This document shows, in pieces, positions 17,266 to 26,044 of a DNA stretch of 64,000 nt. The position numbers and the translations under genes are program-made. Position 1 is the first letter of the stretch; every line of letters starts with the position of its first letter. Origin of the DNA: an uncultured Lachnospiraceae bacterium. Its GTDB lineage: Bacteria > Bacillota > Clostridia > Lachnospirales > Lachnospiraceae. The stretch is from positions 1 to 64,000 of the forward strand of contig CAJTSH010000022.1 in the NCBI GenBank assembly GCA_910578885.1. Reading direction: 5' to 3'. A model generated the notes under the pieces. It worked only from the letters and a program-made list of their open reading frames with translations. It made no database searches and had not been told where the DNA came from.

Positions 17266-17823
17266 ATGGAGGACGAAAAAATCATAGATCTATATTGGAA
17301 GCGCTCGGAAGATGCTATTTCGGAGACGACCGGAAAATATGGGAAGTGTATCAGGCAGATTGCCTTTCGGATTCTAAATAATCACGAGGATGCCGGAGAA
17401 TGTGAAAATGATACTTATGCGGCGGCATGGAATGCAATACCGCCGGCTTATCCGAAAAGCCTGCTTGCATTTTTGGGGCGGTTAGTGAGGAATATCGCAT
17501 TAGACCGGTATGATTATAATCGGGCAAAAAAACGGAACGGCAAATTTGACGTCTTGCTTTCCGAGCTGGAGGAATGTCTGGCGTCTCCGGATACGGTGGA
17601 GACGGAGGTGGAGGCGGGCTATGTGGCGGGATTAATCAGTGATTTCCTGCGCGCATTGGACGCAGACAGCAGATGTATTTTTTTAAGACGTTACTGGTAT
17701 TCGGATTCTATCCGGGACATTGCAGCAAGATTTGGTATGAGTGACAGTAAGGTGAAATCCAATCTGTTCCGTACCAGAAAAAAGCTGAAAGAGCATCTGG
17801 ATAAGGAAGGAGTGATTGTATGA
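17266..17823 (+). CDS. ECF-type RNA polymerase sigma factor
   Basis: A 185-residue sigma-70 family protein with only regions 2 and 4. Region 2 covers about 5-90 (ILNNHEDAGECENDTYAAAWN; FLGRLVRNIALDRYDYNRAKKR) and region 4 about 120-178 (FLRRYWYSDSIRDIAARFGMSDSKVKSNLFRTRKKLKEHL, a helix-turn-helix). It should direct RNA polymerase to stress or envelope genes when released by its partner. Its stop overlaps the start of the next gene as ATGA, and that gene encodes a single-pass membrane protein, the usual anti-sigma arrangement. Confidence 0.9.
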   Translation: MEDEKIIDLYWKRSEDAISETTGKYGKCIRQIAFRILNNHEDAGECENDTYAAAWNAIPPAYPKSLLAFLGRLVRNIALDRYDYNRAKKRNGKFDVLLSELEECLASPDTVETEVEAGYVAGLISDFLRALDADSRCIFLRRYWYSDSIRDIAARFGMSDSKVKSNLFRTRKKLKEHLDKEGVIV

Positions 17824-19127
17824 ACAAACAGCAGCTTTATCGGGAAATCGGGCTTGTAGACGAGGATTTGATACAAGAAGCGGAAGCAAGGGGAAAGAGG
17901 TTTAGCCGCAGTCTGTGGGTGAAAGGGCTTGCAGCGGCAGCCTGCATAGCCTTGGGAGTTACAGGAATCGCATGGCAGCAAGGGATGATGCAGCCAAAGA
18001 AGCCGCAGGAATTTGTATACGAAAAAAAGCCGGATGCGGCAACGGAGTCAGCTAAAGGAAACGCAGGGGAAGAAACGGTATCGAATTCTGCCGGAGATGA
18101 ATATGCGCTTATACTGAATCCGGCGTCAGGACAGATATCTGCTAGCCTGGCGATTCCGGGTCATTTCTGGGAAGAGCTGACGGAGGAGGAGACTGCGGCT
18201 ATCTGTCCGGCGGCAAAGAATATAGAAGGGTACGGGAATTTGACGCTGACGGCGCATTACAACGGAGACGGTGTACCGGTGTTTGTGGAAGGTACTGCAG
18301 AAAAGGAGACGGGTGGGGATATCTACCTTCAGATAGCGCCCGGCGAAGTTGTACTGGACTGCGTTTTCGTTACCGATACGCAGGAAGTCTCAGAGATTAA
18401 CGGGGTATCGGTAGTTGCAGGATGCTTTGACGATACCACAGACGGTAAAGCAGTTTATTTTGCTGAATTTATGATTGAGGATATCGGATATTACTTGAAA
18501 TTAACAGGCGGAAAGGCAGAAATGGCTCTGCTGCCGGCATTGATTGATGAAATTATCTGCGGCGGAAAGGCGGATTTTTCAGCGCTCCATCCGCAGATTC
18601 CGGAGTGGAGGGAGGACAGCCTTACCTTAGAGGAAGCATATCAGGATGAAGAGTTCGGGAAATGGATGCCAAAGGAGATACCGGAGGGATTTGGTTTCGA
18701 GGAGGCAAGGCGTGTTTATTATGAGGGAACCCATGAGCGGACAGAAACGAATTACTTAAGCGTCTGCTGGTTCAAAGGGATGGAAGAAATATCGTGGGAT
18801 GTTTCTTATCTGACGGAAGAGGAGCGGACAAGGATTACTGCCGTTTCTGATACCGCAAATTATGATTTATCGCTCTATCCGATACCTATGGCAGAGTCTG
18901 TACCGGAAGAATTGTGGGAAATCGTAGAAAATCCGATTTTTGAGATTGGAGATTTGACCGAGGAAGCGGTACGGGCAAGGGCATACCAAATAGAGGAACA
19001 GGGGGATACGGACGGATATCGGATGCGGTTTTCTGTCTTATATCCGGGGGATGTGCTTGTAGGTATTTCCGTAAAAGGAGTGGATCCTGAGCGGGTATAT
19101 CAGATGTTGGCACAGCTTGGGGAGTGA
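17820..19127 (+). CDS. membrane-anchored protein, putative anti-sigma factor
   Basis: A 435-residue protein. A short cytoplasmic head (1-31, with LVDEDLIQEAEARGKR) is followed by one transmembrane segment at 32-52 and a large extracytoplasmic region rich in Glu/Gly. The overlap with the ECF sigma gene (ATGA) and the topology suggest that the head binds the sigma factor while the outer part senses the envelope. The outer region has DUF4367-like features near the end (KEIPEGFGFEEARRVYY; YQMLAQLGE), seen in other Firmicute anti-sigma proteins. The role is inferred from position and topology. Confidence 0.75.
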   Translation: MNKQQLYREIGLVDEDLIQEAEARGKRFSRSLWVKGLAAAACIALGVTGIAWQQGMMQPKKPQEFVYEKKPDAATESAKGNAGEETVSNSAGDEYALILNPASGQISASLAIPGHFWEELTEEETAAICPAAKNIEGYGNLTLTAHYNGDGVPVFVEGTAEKETGGDIYLQIAPGEVVLDCVFVTDTQEVSEINGVSVVAGCFDDTTDGKAVYFAEFMIEDIGYYLKLTGGKAEMALLPALIDEIICGGKADFSALHPQIPEWREDSLTLEEAYQDEEFGKWMPKEIPEGFGFEEARRVYYEGTHERTETNYLSVCWFKGMEEISWDVSYLTEEERTRITAVSDTANYDLSLYPIPMAESVPEELWEIVENPIFEIGDLTEEAVRARAYQIEEQGDTDGYRMRFSVLYPGDVLVGISVKGVDPERVYQMLAQLGE

Positions 19128-19146
19128 TAGCCGGGATAGGCGGCTA

Positions 19147-19725
19147 TCATTCCTGCATAGCAGATTCGTTATCGTTTAACTTTTTCCTGCTTTTTATCAT
19201 GGATTTAATCATTATAATTGTAAGCTTCCAGAATAATGTTCCGACTACGAATAGTATGGCTCCAATTAGGATGGAAAGCGGCAGAACTGTAAAGGCGCTG
19301 GCAGTATAAGAACCGATAATGATGGTAATTTCCGGAATTTCATATCCTATCAGATGCCCGGCGAATTTTATAATGCCTGCAATCGGACATAGTATGCCGC
19401 TTGCCATAAAAGTAATCCCGCAAATACTGGTAATCGGTAAAACGAACATACCGCAGGCTCCTGCAAGGCTGTAAAAAGCAATTACCGCACTCAATTTGCG
19501 CAAGCTAAAGCCGGTGCTTCTGGAAATGCTTTCTCCCAGATAAGCTTTTGCTAATTCTTTCGGATTACCCAGCCGTTCGATAATCTGCTCGGAAGATACG
19601 CCGTTGCCCTGCAATTCCAGTATTTCGCTTTTGATTTCCTTAACAATATCAATGCGCTCCGAAGCCGCCATTGGTTTTAGATACGTTTCAATCTTCTCAA
19701 GGTATTGGTTTAATATTTTTTCCAT
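19147..19725 (-). CDS. DUF1700 family membrane protein
   Basis: A 192-residue protein. The N-terminal soluble helical part (1-70: EKIETYLKPM, ERIDIVKEIKSEILELQ, IIERLGNPKELAKAYLGE) is the conserved DUF1700/HAAS-like part, followed by about four transmembrane segments. In Firmicutes such genes are regularly cotranscribed with a PadR regulator, as here: the PadR gene lies 4 bases upstream on the same strand. Function unknown; sometimes proposed as a membrane-stress sensor or anti-sigma-like partner. Confidence 0.82.
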   Translation of the reverse strand: MEKILNQYLEKIETYLKPMAASERIDIVKEIKSEILELQGNGVSSEQIIERLGNPKELAKAYLGESISRSTGFSLRKLSAVIAFYSLAGACGMFVLPITSICGITFMASGILCPIAGIIKFAGHLIGYEIPEITIIIGSYTASAFTVLPLSILIGAILFVVGTLFWKLTIIMIKSMIKSRKKLNDNESAMQE

Positions 19726-19729
19726 GTCC

Positions 19730-20062
19730 TTACTCTCCCTTCAGTTCATTGATTGTGTGTAACAGATTATCCCATTCAACAGTCATTGCAGACAGGTATT
19801 TTAGACCTTTATCCGTAATGGAATAATACTTTCTTGGCGGTAAACCTTCAGCGCTTTCCTGCCATGTAGAAGAAATAAATTCTTCTTTTAATAATCGCCT
19901 GAGAAGCGGATAAATCGTATTCTCTTTGGCAGCTATGATAGGATATTTTTCTAAAGTGCTGATAATTTCATATCCGTAAGTTGGCCGCTGCTTTATCAGT
20001 AACAGGATACAGAATTCGAGTGTTCCCCGCTTGATCTGTGATTTCCAGTCGTCAATATTCAT
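19730..20062 (-). CDS. PadR-family transcriptional regulator
   Basis: A 110-residue regulator when started at ATG 20062, which has AGGAGGT seven bases upstream; a longer in-frame start at 20125 would place the promoter inside the gene. The winged-helix core is visible in KRGTLEFCILLLIKQRPTYGYEIISTLEKYP and AKENTIYPLLRRLLKEEFISS, with LPPRKYYSITDKGLKYL as the wing. It probably represses its own operon with the DUF1700 gene. Divergent to the blaI-like gene, so the shared 240-base region carries both promoters. Confidence 0.88.
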   Translation of the reverse strand: MNIDDWKSQIKRGTLEFCILLLIKQRPTYGYEIISTLEKYPIIAAKENTIYPLLRRLLKEEFISSTWQESAEGLPPRKYYSITDKGLKYLSAMTVEWDNLLHTINELKGE

Positions 20063-20084
20063 ATACAGTACCTCCTGCATATAT

Positions 20085-20113
20085 ATCGTAATACACAGTA
20101 TATTAAATGTCAA
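20085..20113 (-). promoter_or_regulatory. promoter of the PadR/DUF1700 operon
   Basis: On the minus strand TTGACA (20113-20108), 17-base spacer and TACGAT (20090-20085). The spacer contains AATATACTGTGTATT, an imperfect palindrome that could be the PadR operator. Confidence 0.55.
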
Positions 20114-20169
20114 TAGTATATTCAATTATTATAGGTATGAATTTGAAGGGTTGTTCAAGTAAACATGTA

Positions 20170-20222
20170 TTGACAGATTTGTCTATAGATGATAGACTAT
20201 AGGTGTCTATAATGTATAGACA
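20170..20222 (+). promoter_or_regulatory. promoter with two BlaI/MecI-type operators
   Basis: TTGACA at 20170-20175 with TAGACT 17 bases on (20193-20198). Two inverted repeats overlap and follow it: GTCTAT-agatg-ATAGAC (20181-20197) and TGTCTATA-atg-TATAGACA (20204-20222, perfect 8-bp arms). The second covers a TATAAT at 20208-20213. Two tandem operators upstream of blaI are the usual layout for autorepression by BlaI/MecI dimers; operators of that family often read TACAnnTGTA, so this is a variant. Confidence 0.7.
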
Positions 20223-20304
20223 CATAGATGAAATTGAAGGGCAGAGAAAATGGCTGCAAAAGCCGGAAGTATGTATAAAAGAGGTACAGAAAGGAGAACA
20301 GCAG

Positions 20305-20661
20305 ATGGAGACATATACGTTAGGCAATATTGAAAGCAGGTTTGCGGACATTGTGTGGGAAAATGCACCGCTTACAACGGGAGAGCTGATTAAGCTGTGT
20401 GAGGAGAAATTGGACTGGAAGCGTACGACCACTTATACCGTGTTAAAGAAGCTGAGTGAGCGGGGGATTTTTGAGAATCAATCCGGTACGGTAGTGGTTT
20501 TGATCGGCAGGGAGGAATTTTATGCCAGACAGAGCGAGCGCTACATAGAGAATTCCTTTCATGGCTCATTGCCGGGATTTCTGGCGGCGTTTACTTCCCG
20601 AAGAAAGTTAAGCGAGAAGGAGATTGAAGAATTACAGCAGATTATCAACGAGAACAGATAG
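20305..20661 (+). CDS. BlaI/MecI-family transcriptional repressor
   Basis: A 118-residue winged-helix repressor starting at ATG 20305 behind AAGGAG; the frame is open further upstream but that stretch lies over the operators. Core motif LTTGELIKLCEEKLDWKRTTTYTVLKKLSERGI is the DNA-binding part, and the C-terminal helices (about 75-118) dimerise. In the family the repressor is cleaved after the membrane sensor BlaR1 is triggered. The gene for a BlaR1-like protein starts 12 bases downstream. No beta-lactamase gene is nearby, so the inducer and regulon may not be beta-lactam related. Confidence 0.9.
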   Translation: METYTLGNIESRFADIVWENAPLTTGELIKLCEEKLDWKRTTTYTVLKKLSERGIFENQSGTVVVLIGREEFYARQSERYIENSFHGSLPGFLAAFTSRRKLSEKEIEELQQIINENR

Positions 20662-20673
20662 GAGGGGCGGACT

Positions 20674-22467
20674 ATGGAAGGGTTTTTGATGCAATTATGG
20701 AATTTGAGTATCCAGGCAGGACTTATTATTTGTGTCGTGCTGGCAGTACGGCTGGTATTTTCCATTGGTAAGGTTCCCAGACGTTTCAGTTATGCACTAT
20801 GGATTATCCCGTTCCTTCGAATGCTTCTGCCGTGGCAGTTGGAAAGTGAATTTAGCATGATGCCGGAGCGGGCGTTCGCCATCGGCAGCAATACCGTTCA
20901 AAGGGCTGTGGGATATGTAAGTCAGATTGAGGCTTCGGTGGGCACGCAGATTGCAGAAGGAAATAAAGCTGTAGCGGCAGAAGCGGGAAAAGGAACGCTC
21001 ATGCAGCTTTTCGTATTGCTTGCAGGCGCGGTGTGGCTGGTCGGAGTTCTGTTGCTGTTCGCTTACAGCGCTGTCTCTTATTGGAAATTAAAGAAGAGGC
21101 TGGTGTGTTCCGTTCGTATGGAAAAGAATATTTTTCTGGCAGACGAAATAGCAACGCCTTTTGTGTTAGGACTTTTTAGACCGCAGATTTATCTGCCCTC
21201 CGATATACAGGAGAATGAGATGGCCTATGTGGTTGCGCATGAGCGGACGCATATCAGGAGAGGGGATCATATCATTAAGATTGCGGCATTTTTCCTTACC
21301 TGTATTTATTGGTTTTTCCCGCCGGCATGGCTTGCATTTTATCTTATGGGAAAAGATATGGAGCTGTCTTGTGACGAAGCGGTGATGAGACAGTTTGGGG
21401 AGGGATGCAGAAAAGAATACGCTTCCGTACTTCTGTCATTTGCTGGAGGAAGAGGGCGGATTACGGGTGTCCCGCTTGCTTTTAGCGAAGGAAATACAAA
21501 GAAACGGATTGTGAATATCATGAAATATAAAAAACCGATTTTTTTGGGCACAGCGGCTGGTATTGCGGCGCTTGCGGTTCTGGCGGTCAGTTTTTTGACA
21601 AGTCCGAAGGCGGAGTGCCTTTTGACGGAACTAAAGGAGGATTGGGTGGAAATACCTGCAGCAGATGAATTTGACCATGTTGAGGTATACCGGAATGGCG
21701 TTAATACGGCGTTTCCGCAGGAGTATAATGAGGTTATCATTGAGCATCTAAGCCGAATAAAGGTAAAGAGGCGGCCGCTTAGTCCGGACAGCAGCAGGGA
21801 TAGGCATCAGGATATCCGAATTTCATTTACCGGAAATTCCCACTGCCTGTATTTGGACGCAGCATGCAGCGAAATCTGGTGTGACAATGGGACAAAATCT
21901 TCTTTATCTTATCAGCTCGCAGCAGAAGAAGAGGAATCGCTTGGGACATTTCTGGACAGACAGTTAGAAAGCGTGGTAGGAGAAGTGGAACAAGAACTGC
22001 AGAGAGATGTGTATGCCCTTCTGGATGCTGAAAAAAAAGCCGTAGAGAATACGCAAAAATTGTCTGCCGAGGAAATGGTAAGGGAGGATGATGCGGTGTT
22101 AGAGCAGCCTTGGAGATCCGACTTGTATGGAATGTCGGTGGAGCAGGAGACGTTGACTACATCCGGTGCGACAATTCATATTTCCAATCAGTCTGGACAG
22201 ACGATTACATGCGGTGATGATTTTCATTTAGCCCGTCTGGAAGGAGACGACTGGGTGGATGTGCCTTATATCATTGACAACTGGGCATTTGATGTACTGG
22301 CATATTTAATAGAAAAAGACGGATTGTCTATGCAGGTGGATTGGGAATGGCTGTATGGAAAACTTTCCGCAGGAACTTATTTTATTACCAAGACAATTTC
22401 AATTTCGGAGGATAATGGCGCTTATAGTCAGATTGAGCTTGGGACGATGTTCGTGTTGGAGGAATGA
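20674..22467 (+). CDS. BlaR1-like M56-family membrane metalloprotease
   Basis: A 597-residue membrane protein. It has transmembrane segments at about 10-30, 33-50, 110-135, 205-225 and 290-310. The M56 zinc site is HERTH at 189-193, and SCDEAVM supplies the downstream acidic ligand region. The external C-terminus (about 315-597) is not a penicillin-binding transpeptidase domain: no SxxK-SxN-KTG set is seen. It therefore resembles the many BlaR1-type sensors of gut Firmicutes that detect something other than beta-lactams. It should respond through its protease by inactivating the BlaI-like repressor encoded just upstream. Confidence 0.87.
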   Translation: MEGFLMQLWNLSIQAGLIICVVLAVRLVFSIGKVPRRFSYALWIIPFLRMLLPWQLESEFSMMPERAFAIGSNTVQRAVGYVSQIEASVGTQIAEGNKAVAAEAGKGTLMQLFVLLAGAVWLVGVLLLFAYSAVSYWKLKKRLVCSVRMEKNIFLADEIATPFVLGLFRPQIYLPSDIQENEMAYVVAHERTHIRRGDHIIKIAAFFLTCIYWFFPPAWLAFYLMGKDMELSCDEAVMRQFGEGCRKEYASVLLSFAGGRGRITGVPLAFSEGNTKKRIVNIMKYKKPIFLGTAAGIAALAVLAVSFLTSPKAECLLTELKEDWVEIPAADEFDHVEVYRNGVNTAFPQEYNEVIIEHLSRIKVKRRPLSPDSSRDRHQDIRISFTGNSHCLYLDAACSEIWCDNGTKSSLSYQLAAEEEESLGTFLDRQLESVVGEVEQELQRDVYALLDAEKKAVENTQKLSAEEMVREDDAVLEQPWRSDLYGMSVEQETLTTSGATIHISNQSGQTITCGDDFHLARLEGDDWVDVPYIIDNWAFDVLAYLIEKDGLSMQVDWEWLYGKLSAGTYFITKTISISEDNGAYSQIELGTMFVLEE

Positions 22468-22492
22468 AAAAGAATGTAAACTGTCACTAAAG

Positions 22493-22536
22493 AATCTCTG
22501 TTTTGCAGTTCTTGTATTGCAAAGCAGGGATTTTGT
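22493..22536 (+). terminator. Rho-independent terminator of the blaI/blaR1 unit
   Basis: 15-bp stem AATCTCTGTTTTGCA (22493-22507) / TGCAAAGCAGGGATT (22518-22532), with G-T pairs, followed by TTGTCG. The T-tract is short. Confidence 0.65.
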
Positions 22537-22586
22537 CGTATAATTAGGAGAGAAAATGGAAGAGCAGAGAGGAAAAGTTTGAAAGT

Positions 22587-23543
22587 ATGAAAAAGAAACT
22601 GGTATGTATTCTGCTGGTATTGCTTCTTGGAGCAGCCGGCTGCGGAGATAGTAAAGAGAAACGGGAGAATCAGGAGGCCTATCGCCAGATCGGCATTAAC
22701 TGCATGGCGGAAGGGGAATATGAGAAGGCAGTTGAGGCATTTCAGAAGGCATTGGATCAGTCTCTTGCAAGAATTGGAGAGATAGAAATTGATACCTGTT
22801 ATTACAAGGCAGAAGCGCAGTATCTGGCAGGCAGGACAGAGGATGCAATTGCGACCTACGGGGCGCTGCTGGCATATGACGATAAGAATGCCGAGGCATA
22901 TTATTTAAGAGGCAGCTTATATTTTTCGGAAGGTCAGAAGGAGGATGCGCTGAAGGACTTTGAAGATGCTGTGAAATACGGAGCCGATAGTTACGAAATC
23001 TATGTGGGAATTGCAGAGCTTTTGACGGCGCATGGAGAGAAGGAAAATGCAGCCTCCTATTTGGAGAAGGCGTTAAAAATCAGCGGGAAAAGTTCCGAGA
23101 ACAATACTTGGCGGGGACGGATTTTCCTGATGCAGGAGGATTATGAGAATGCCCAAAAGGAGTTAGAGCAGGCGTTGGAGAAAGAGGAGCCGGATGTTTC
23201 ACTGTATCTGGGCGAACTGTATGAGGCAACAGGTGAAAAGGATAAGGCAGAAGAATTTTTCAAAAGTTATGTGGAAAGTCATACTGGGGATACACAGGTC
23301 TTAGAGAGGCTTGCGGATCTTGCCCTTGGCAGGAATGATTACGCAAAAGCGGCTTCCTATCTGGAGCAGGCGCTTGAGACGGGGGAATCTGCAAATGAGC
23401 AGTCTCTGCGCAGAAAGCTGATACAGGCATATGAGTATTCCGGGAATTTTACATCTGCAAAGGAACAGATGGAGAGTTACGTGAAGGATTATCCGGAGGA
23501 TGAGGAGGCGGTTCGGGAAAATTCATTTTTGCAGACAAGGTAA
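22587..23543 (+). CDS. TPR-repeat lipoprotein
   Basis: A 318-residue lipoprotein. The signal peptide ends in a lipobox LGAAGC, so Cys19 is probably lipidated and the protein sits on the outer face of the membrane. The rest is built of about seven tetratricopeptide repeats, for example the units starting GINCMAEGEYEKAVEAF, AEAYYLRGSLYFSEGQKEDAL and ASYLEQALETGES. TPR proteins of this kind are scaffolds for protein interactions; no enzyme motif is visible. It starts 120 bases after the blaR1-like gene beyond a terminator, so it is probably a separate unit. Confidence 0.88.
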   Translation: MKKKLVCILLVLLLGAAGCGDSKEKRENQEAYRQIGINCMAEGEYEKAVEAFQKALDQSLARIGEIEIDTCYYKAEAQYLAGRTEDAIATYGALLAYDDKNAEAYYLRGSLYFSEGQKEDALKDFEDAVKYGADSYEIYVGIAELLTAHGEKENAASYLEKALKISGKSSENNTWRGRIFLMQEDYENAQKELEQALEKEEPDVSLYLGELYEATGEKDKAEEFFKSYVESHTGDTQVLERLADLALGRNDYAKAASYLEQALETGESANEQSLRRKLIQAYEYSGNFTSAKEQMESYVKDYPEDEEAVRENSFLQTR

Positions 23544-23567
23544 AGGGGGAATATCTTCGAAAAAATG

Positions 23568-23595
23568 TTGAAGATTAAGTGAAAAGTGATATAAT
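23568..23595 (+). promoter_or_regulatory. promoter of the cheW/chemoreceptor operon
   Basis: TTGAAG (23568-23573), 16-base spacer and extended -10 TGATATAAT (23587-23595). Located 43 bases before the small TTG frame that precedes cheW. Confidence 0.6.
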
Positions 23596-23637
23596 GAATT
23601 TATAGTTTTTAAACTAAATGAATGGAGAGCCTGATTA

Positions 23638-23733
23638 TTGGTAGAGGAGACAAAACGTCGTAATATTCAGACGATTCCGGGAAGAAAGGAGCCAGAAATC
23701 GAAAAGAAAAATAGCAGCAAGGAGGGTCAGTAA
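23638..23733 (+). CDS. small ORF coupled to cheW
   Basis: A 31-codon frame from TTG 23638 (VEETKRRNIQTIPGRKEPEIEKKNSSKEGQ), very hydrophilic and charged. GGAGAG lies nine bases upstream. Its TAA overlaps the cheW ATG by one base (TAATG), the sign of translational coupling. It falls between a clear promoter and cheW. It could be a real small protein or simply a leader whose translation opens the cheW start; I do not recognise the sequence. Confidence 0.4.
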   Translation: MVEETKRRNIQTIPGRKEPEIEKKNSSKEGQ

Positions 23734-24179
23734 TGCAGTTGCTTACATTTACACTAGGCGGGGTAAAGTATGGGATTCCGATTCAGGATGTACAGTCTAT
23801 TGAACAGAAGGTTCAGGTAGTTGAGATTCCCAATGTGCTGCCTTACATCAGGGGAATCATGAACCTGCATGGCAATATTATACCGGTTTACAGTTTATCT
23901 ACCAAGTTCGGTTATTCAGAACAGCTCATTGAGAACGTTGTGATAACGAATGTAAGAGGCATGTTGATTGGTTTTGAGGTATGCAAGGTACAGGAGATTC
24001 TTGAGGTAGAAGGGGGACATATTGCTCCAATGCCGGAGTTAATTAACTGCAGCCAGAGTTACATGAAGGATGTTGCGGATCATCATAAAAACCTGATTGT
24101 AATGCTGGATGTGGGAGAATTGGTTACGAAAGAGGAAGAGAGAGATCTTAGGGAGATGTTAGAAAAAGAGAAAGCTTAG
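23733..24179 (+). CDS. cheW: CheW-like chemotaxis coupling protein
   Basis: A 148-residue CheW domain protein that links chemoreceptors to the CheA kinase. Typical elements: LTFTLGGVKYGIPIQDVQSIEQ at the start, IRGIMNLHGNIIPVYSL in the middle and LIVMLDVGELV at the end. GGAGGG precedes the ATG. The neighbouring gene encodes a chemoreceptor, so the two form a sensing pair; no CheA, CheY or CheR is present in the window, so the kinase must lie elsewhere. CheW duplicates and CheV-like proteins are common in motile Clostridia; there is no receiver domain here. Confidence 0.93.
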   Translation: MQLLTFTLGGVKYGIPIQDVQSIEQKVQVVEIPNVLPYIRGIMNLHGNIIPVYSLSTKFGYSEQLIENVVITNVRGMLIGFEVCKVQEILEVEGGHIAPMPELINCSQSYMKDVADHHKNLIVMLDVGELVTKEEERDLREMLEKEKA

Positions 24180-24215
24180 CAGGGTACGCATATTACGGAT
24201 AAAGGGGTACAAGGT

Positions 24216-25922
24216 ATGGTAGATTTAAAGAAAATGCAGATCAAGAAAAGATTGACTACCGGATTTATAATGGTATCCGTAATAACAGCCGTTGCTGCAG
24301 TGATTGGCTGTATTGCAATGGTGGTTGTTGCGAATCAATATGCAAGAGCATTAGATGATTACGGTTTTGCACAGGGGGATATTGGGAAAGCGATGGTTGC
24401 CTTTTCGGATGTGAGGAGTGCGACCAGAGCTGCAGTAGGATATGACGAAGCTACATCTGTACAAGAGGCGGTCGCAGTCCATGACCAAAAGAAAGCCGAA
24501 TTCAAAGAGTATATGGAAATCGTTGGGGGGGATTTGACGAATCAAAAGGAGCAGGAGCCATACGATAACGTTATGGCAATTCTGGAGCAATATTGGAATA
24601 TAGATACAACGGCAATATCGCTTGGTAAATCTGTAGATATAGAGCAGAGTAAGGAAGCGCAGAAGATGACGGCAGGACAGTTGGATCCGATGTATGATGA
24701 AATTTATGGAAATCTTGCTGCGCTGATGGAGGTAAAGGTAAGCGAGGGTAATTCCTTAAGTAATAGCTTAAGAATGCTTTCCATTATATTGATAATAGCG
24801 ATTGTTGTAATTATATTAGCTGCTATAGCAGTTTCTACAAAGCTGGGTGTAAATATTGCAAAGGGAATTGCAGGTCCGATGGGAGCGCTTTCAGACCGTT
24901 TCAAGATGTTTGCAAAAGGAGATTTAGGTTCTCCGTTCCCGGTAATTGAATCGGAGGATGAGGTTGCCGAGATGGTAAAAGAAGCCGAGAGCATGGCGGG
25001 TAATCTGAATCTGATTATCAAAGACGCCGGCGAGCTGCTTGGTGCAATGGCAGACGGAAACTATGCAGTGGATACCAAGATAGAAGAGAAATACGTGGGA
25101 GATTTTTCGGCACTGAAGGACGCCATGTATAAGATGAATCTCCGGATGAATGAGACGCTGCGTAACATTGATGATGCGGCAAATCAGGTATCAGCAGGTT
25201 CCGGTAATCTGGCAGATGCGGCGCAGGCATTGGCGGAGGGCGCAACAGATCAGGCGGGCTCTGTAGAAGAGCTTCAGGCAACGATAGCCAATATTACGGA
25301 TGGTGTTCAAAAAACCGCAGAGAGCGTAGAGGAGTCCTACCAGCAGGCACAGCTTTATGCAGGGGAGGCAGACCGCAGCCGCGGTGAGATGAAGGCGATG
25401 GTAAGCGCAATGGAGCGTATCAATGAGACGTCACAGAAGATTGAAAACATCATTTCTGAGATTGAGGATATTGCAAGTCAGACGAATCTTTTATCTTTGA
25501 ATGCGGCGATTGAGGCAGCAAGAGCAGGAGCGGCAGGAAAGGGATTTGCTGTTGTTGCGGATCAAATCCGTAAACTGGCTGAGCAGAGCGCACAATCTGC
25601 GGTAGATACCCGCCAATTGATTGAAGGTTCCCTTCAAGAGATTGCGGAAGGAAATAAGGCGGCAGAACGTGCCGCTGCGTCTATCGAAGAAGTCGTGCAG
25701 GGCGTAAAGAAGATTGCCGATTCTTCGAAGGCATTGAGCGTAATCTCCGGTGAGCAGGCATTGGCGATGGAGCAGGCGGAAGCAGGCGTGAGCCAGATTG
25801 CCGAGGTGGTTCAGAACAATTCTGCAACGGCGGAGGAATCTTCTGCAACCAGTGAAGAGTTATCTGCTCAGGCAATTTCTATGAGTGAACTGGTTGGACG
25901 ATTTATCTTAAGGGAGGAGTAA
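24216..25922 (+). CDS. methyl-accepting chemotaxis protein
   Basis: A 568-residue chemoreceptor. Transmembrane helices at about 14-38 and 187-210 flank an extracellular four-helix-type sensor domain (39-186). A HAMP linker follows (about 211-265), then the long cytoplasmic coiled coil with the conserved hairpin tip [44 protein letters not shown]. There is no C-terminal NWETF-type pentapeptide. It sits 36 bases after cheW and ends at a strong terminator, so the two are one operon. Ligand unknown. Confidence 0.93.
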   Translation: MVDLKKMQIKKRLTTGFIMVSVITAVAAVIGCIAMVVVANQYARALDDYGFAQGDIGKAMVAFSDVRSATRAAVGYDEATSVQEAVAVHDQKKAEFKEYMEIVGGDLTNQKEQEPYDNVMAILEQYWNIDTTAISLGKSVDIEQSKEAQKMTAGQLDPMYDEIYGNLAALMEVKVSEGNSLSNSLRMLSIILIIAIVVIILAAIAVSTKLGVNIAKGIAGPMGALSDRFKMFAKGDLGSPFPVIESEDEVAEMVKEAESMAGNLNLIIKDAGELLGAMADGNYAVDTKIEEKYVGDFSALKDAMYKMNLRMNETLRNIDDAANQVSAGSGNLADAAQALAEGATDQAGSVEELQATIANITDGVQKTAESVEESYQQAQLYAGEADRSRGEMKAMVSAMERINETSQKIENIISEIEDIASQTNLLSLNAAIEAARAGAAGKGFAVVADQIRKLAEQSAQSAVDTRQLIEGSLQEIAEGNKAAERAAASIEEVVQGVKKIADSSKALSVISGEQALAMEQAEAGVSQIAEVVQNNSATAEESSATSEELSAQAISMSELVGRFILREE

Positions 25923-25942
25923 ATAGGAAAAATAAAAGAATC

Positions 25943-25971
25943 AAAGGGTGCCTTTTTAGACACCCTTTTTT
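25943..25971 (+). terminator. Rho-independent terminator after the chemoreceptor
   Basis: Stem AAAGGGTG (25943-25950) / CACCCTTT (25961-25968) with the arm running into TTTTTT. Short loop and clear T-tract. Confidence 0.9.
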
Positions 25972-26044
25972 GTCAAGTCAAATCGGTGGAGAAACTTCAT
26001 TCTATTGTGGAGCGGTTCCAGATTTAACCAAAAGAGAGGTGTAG

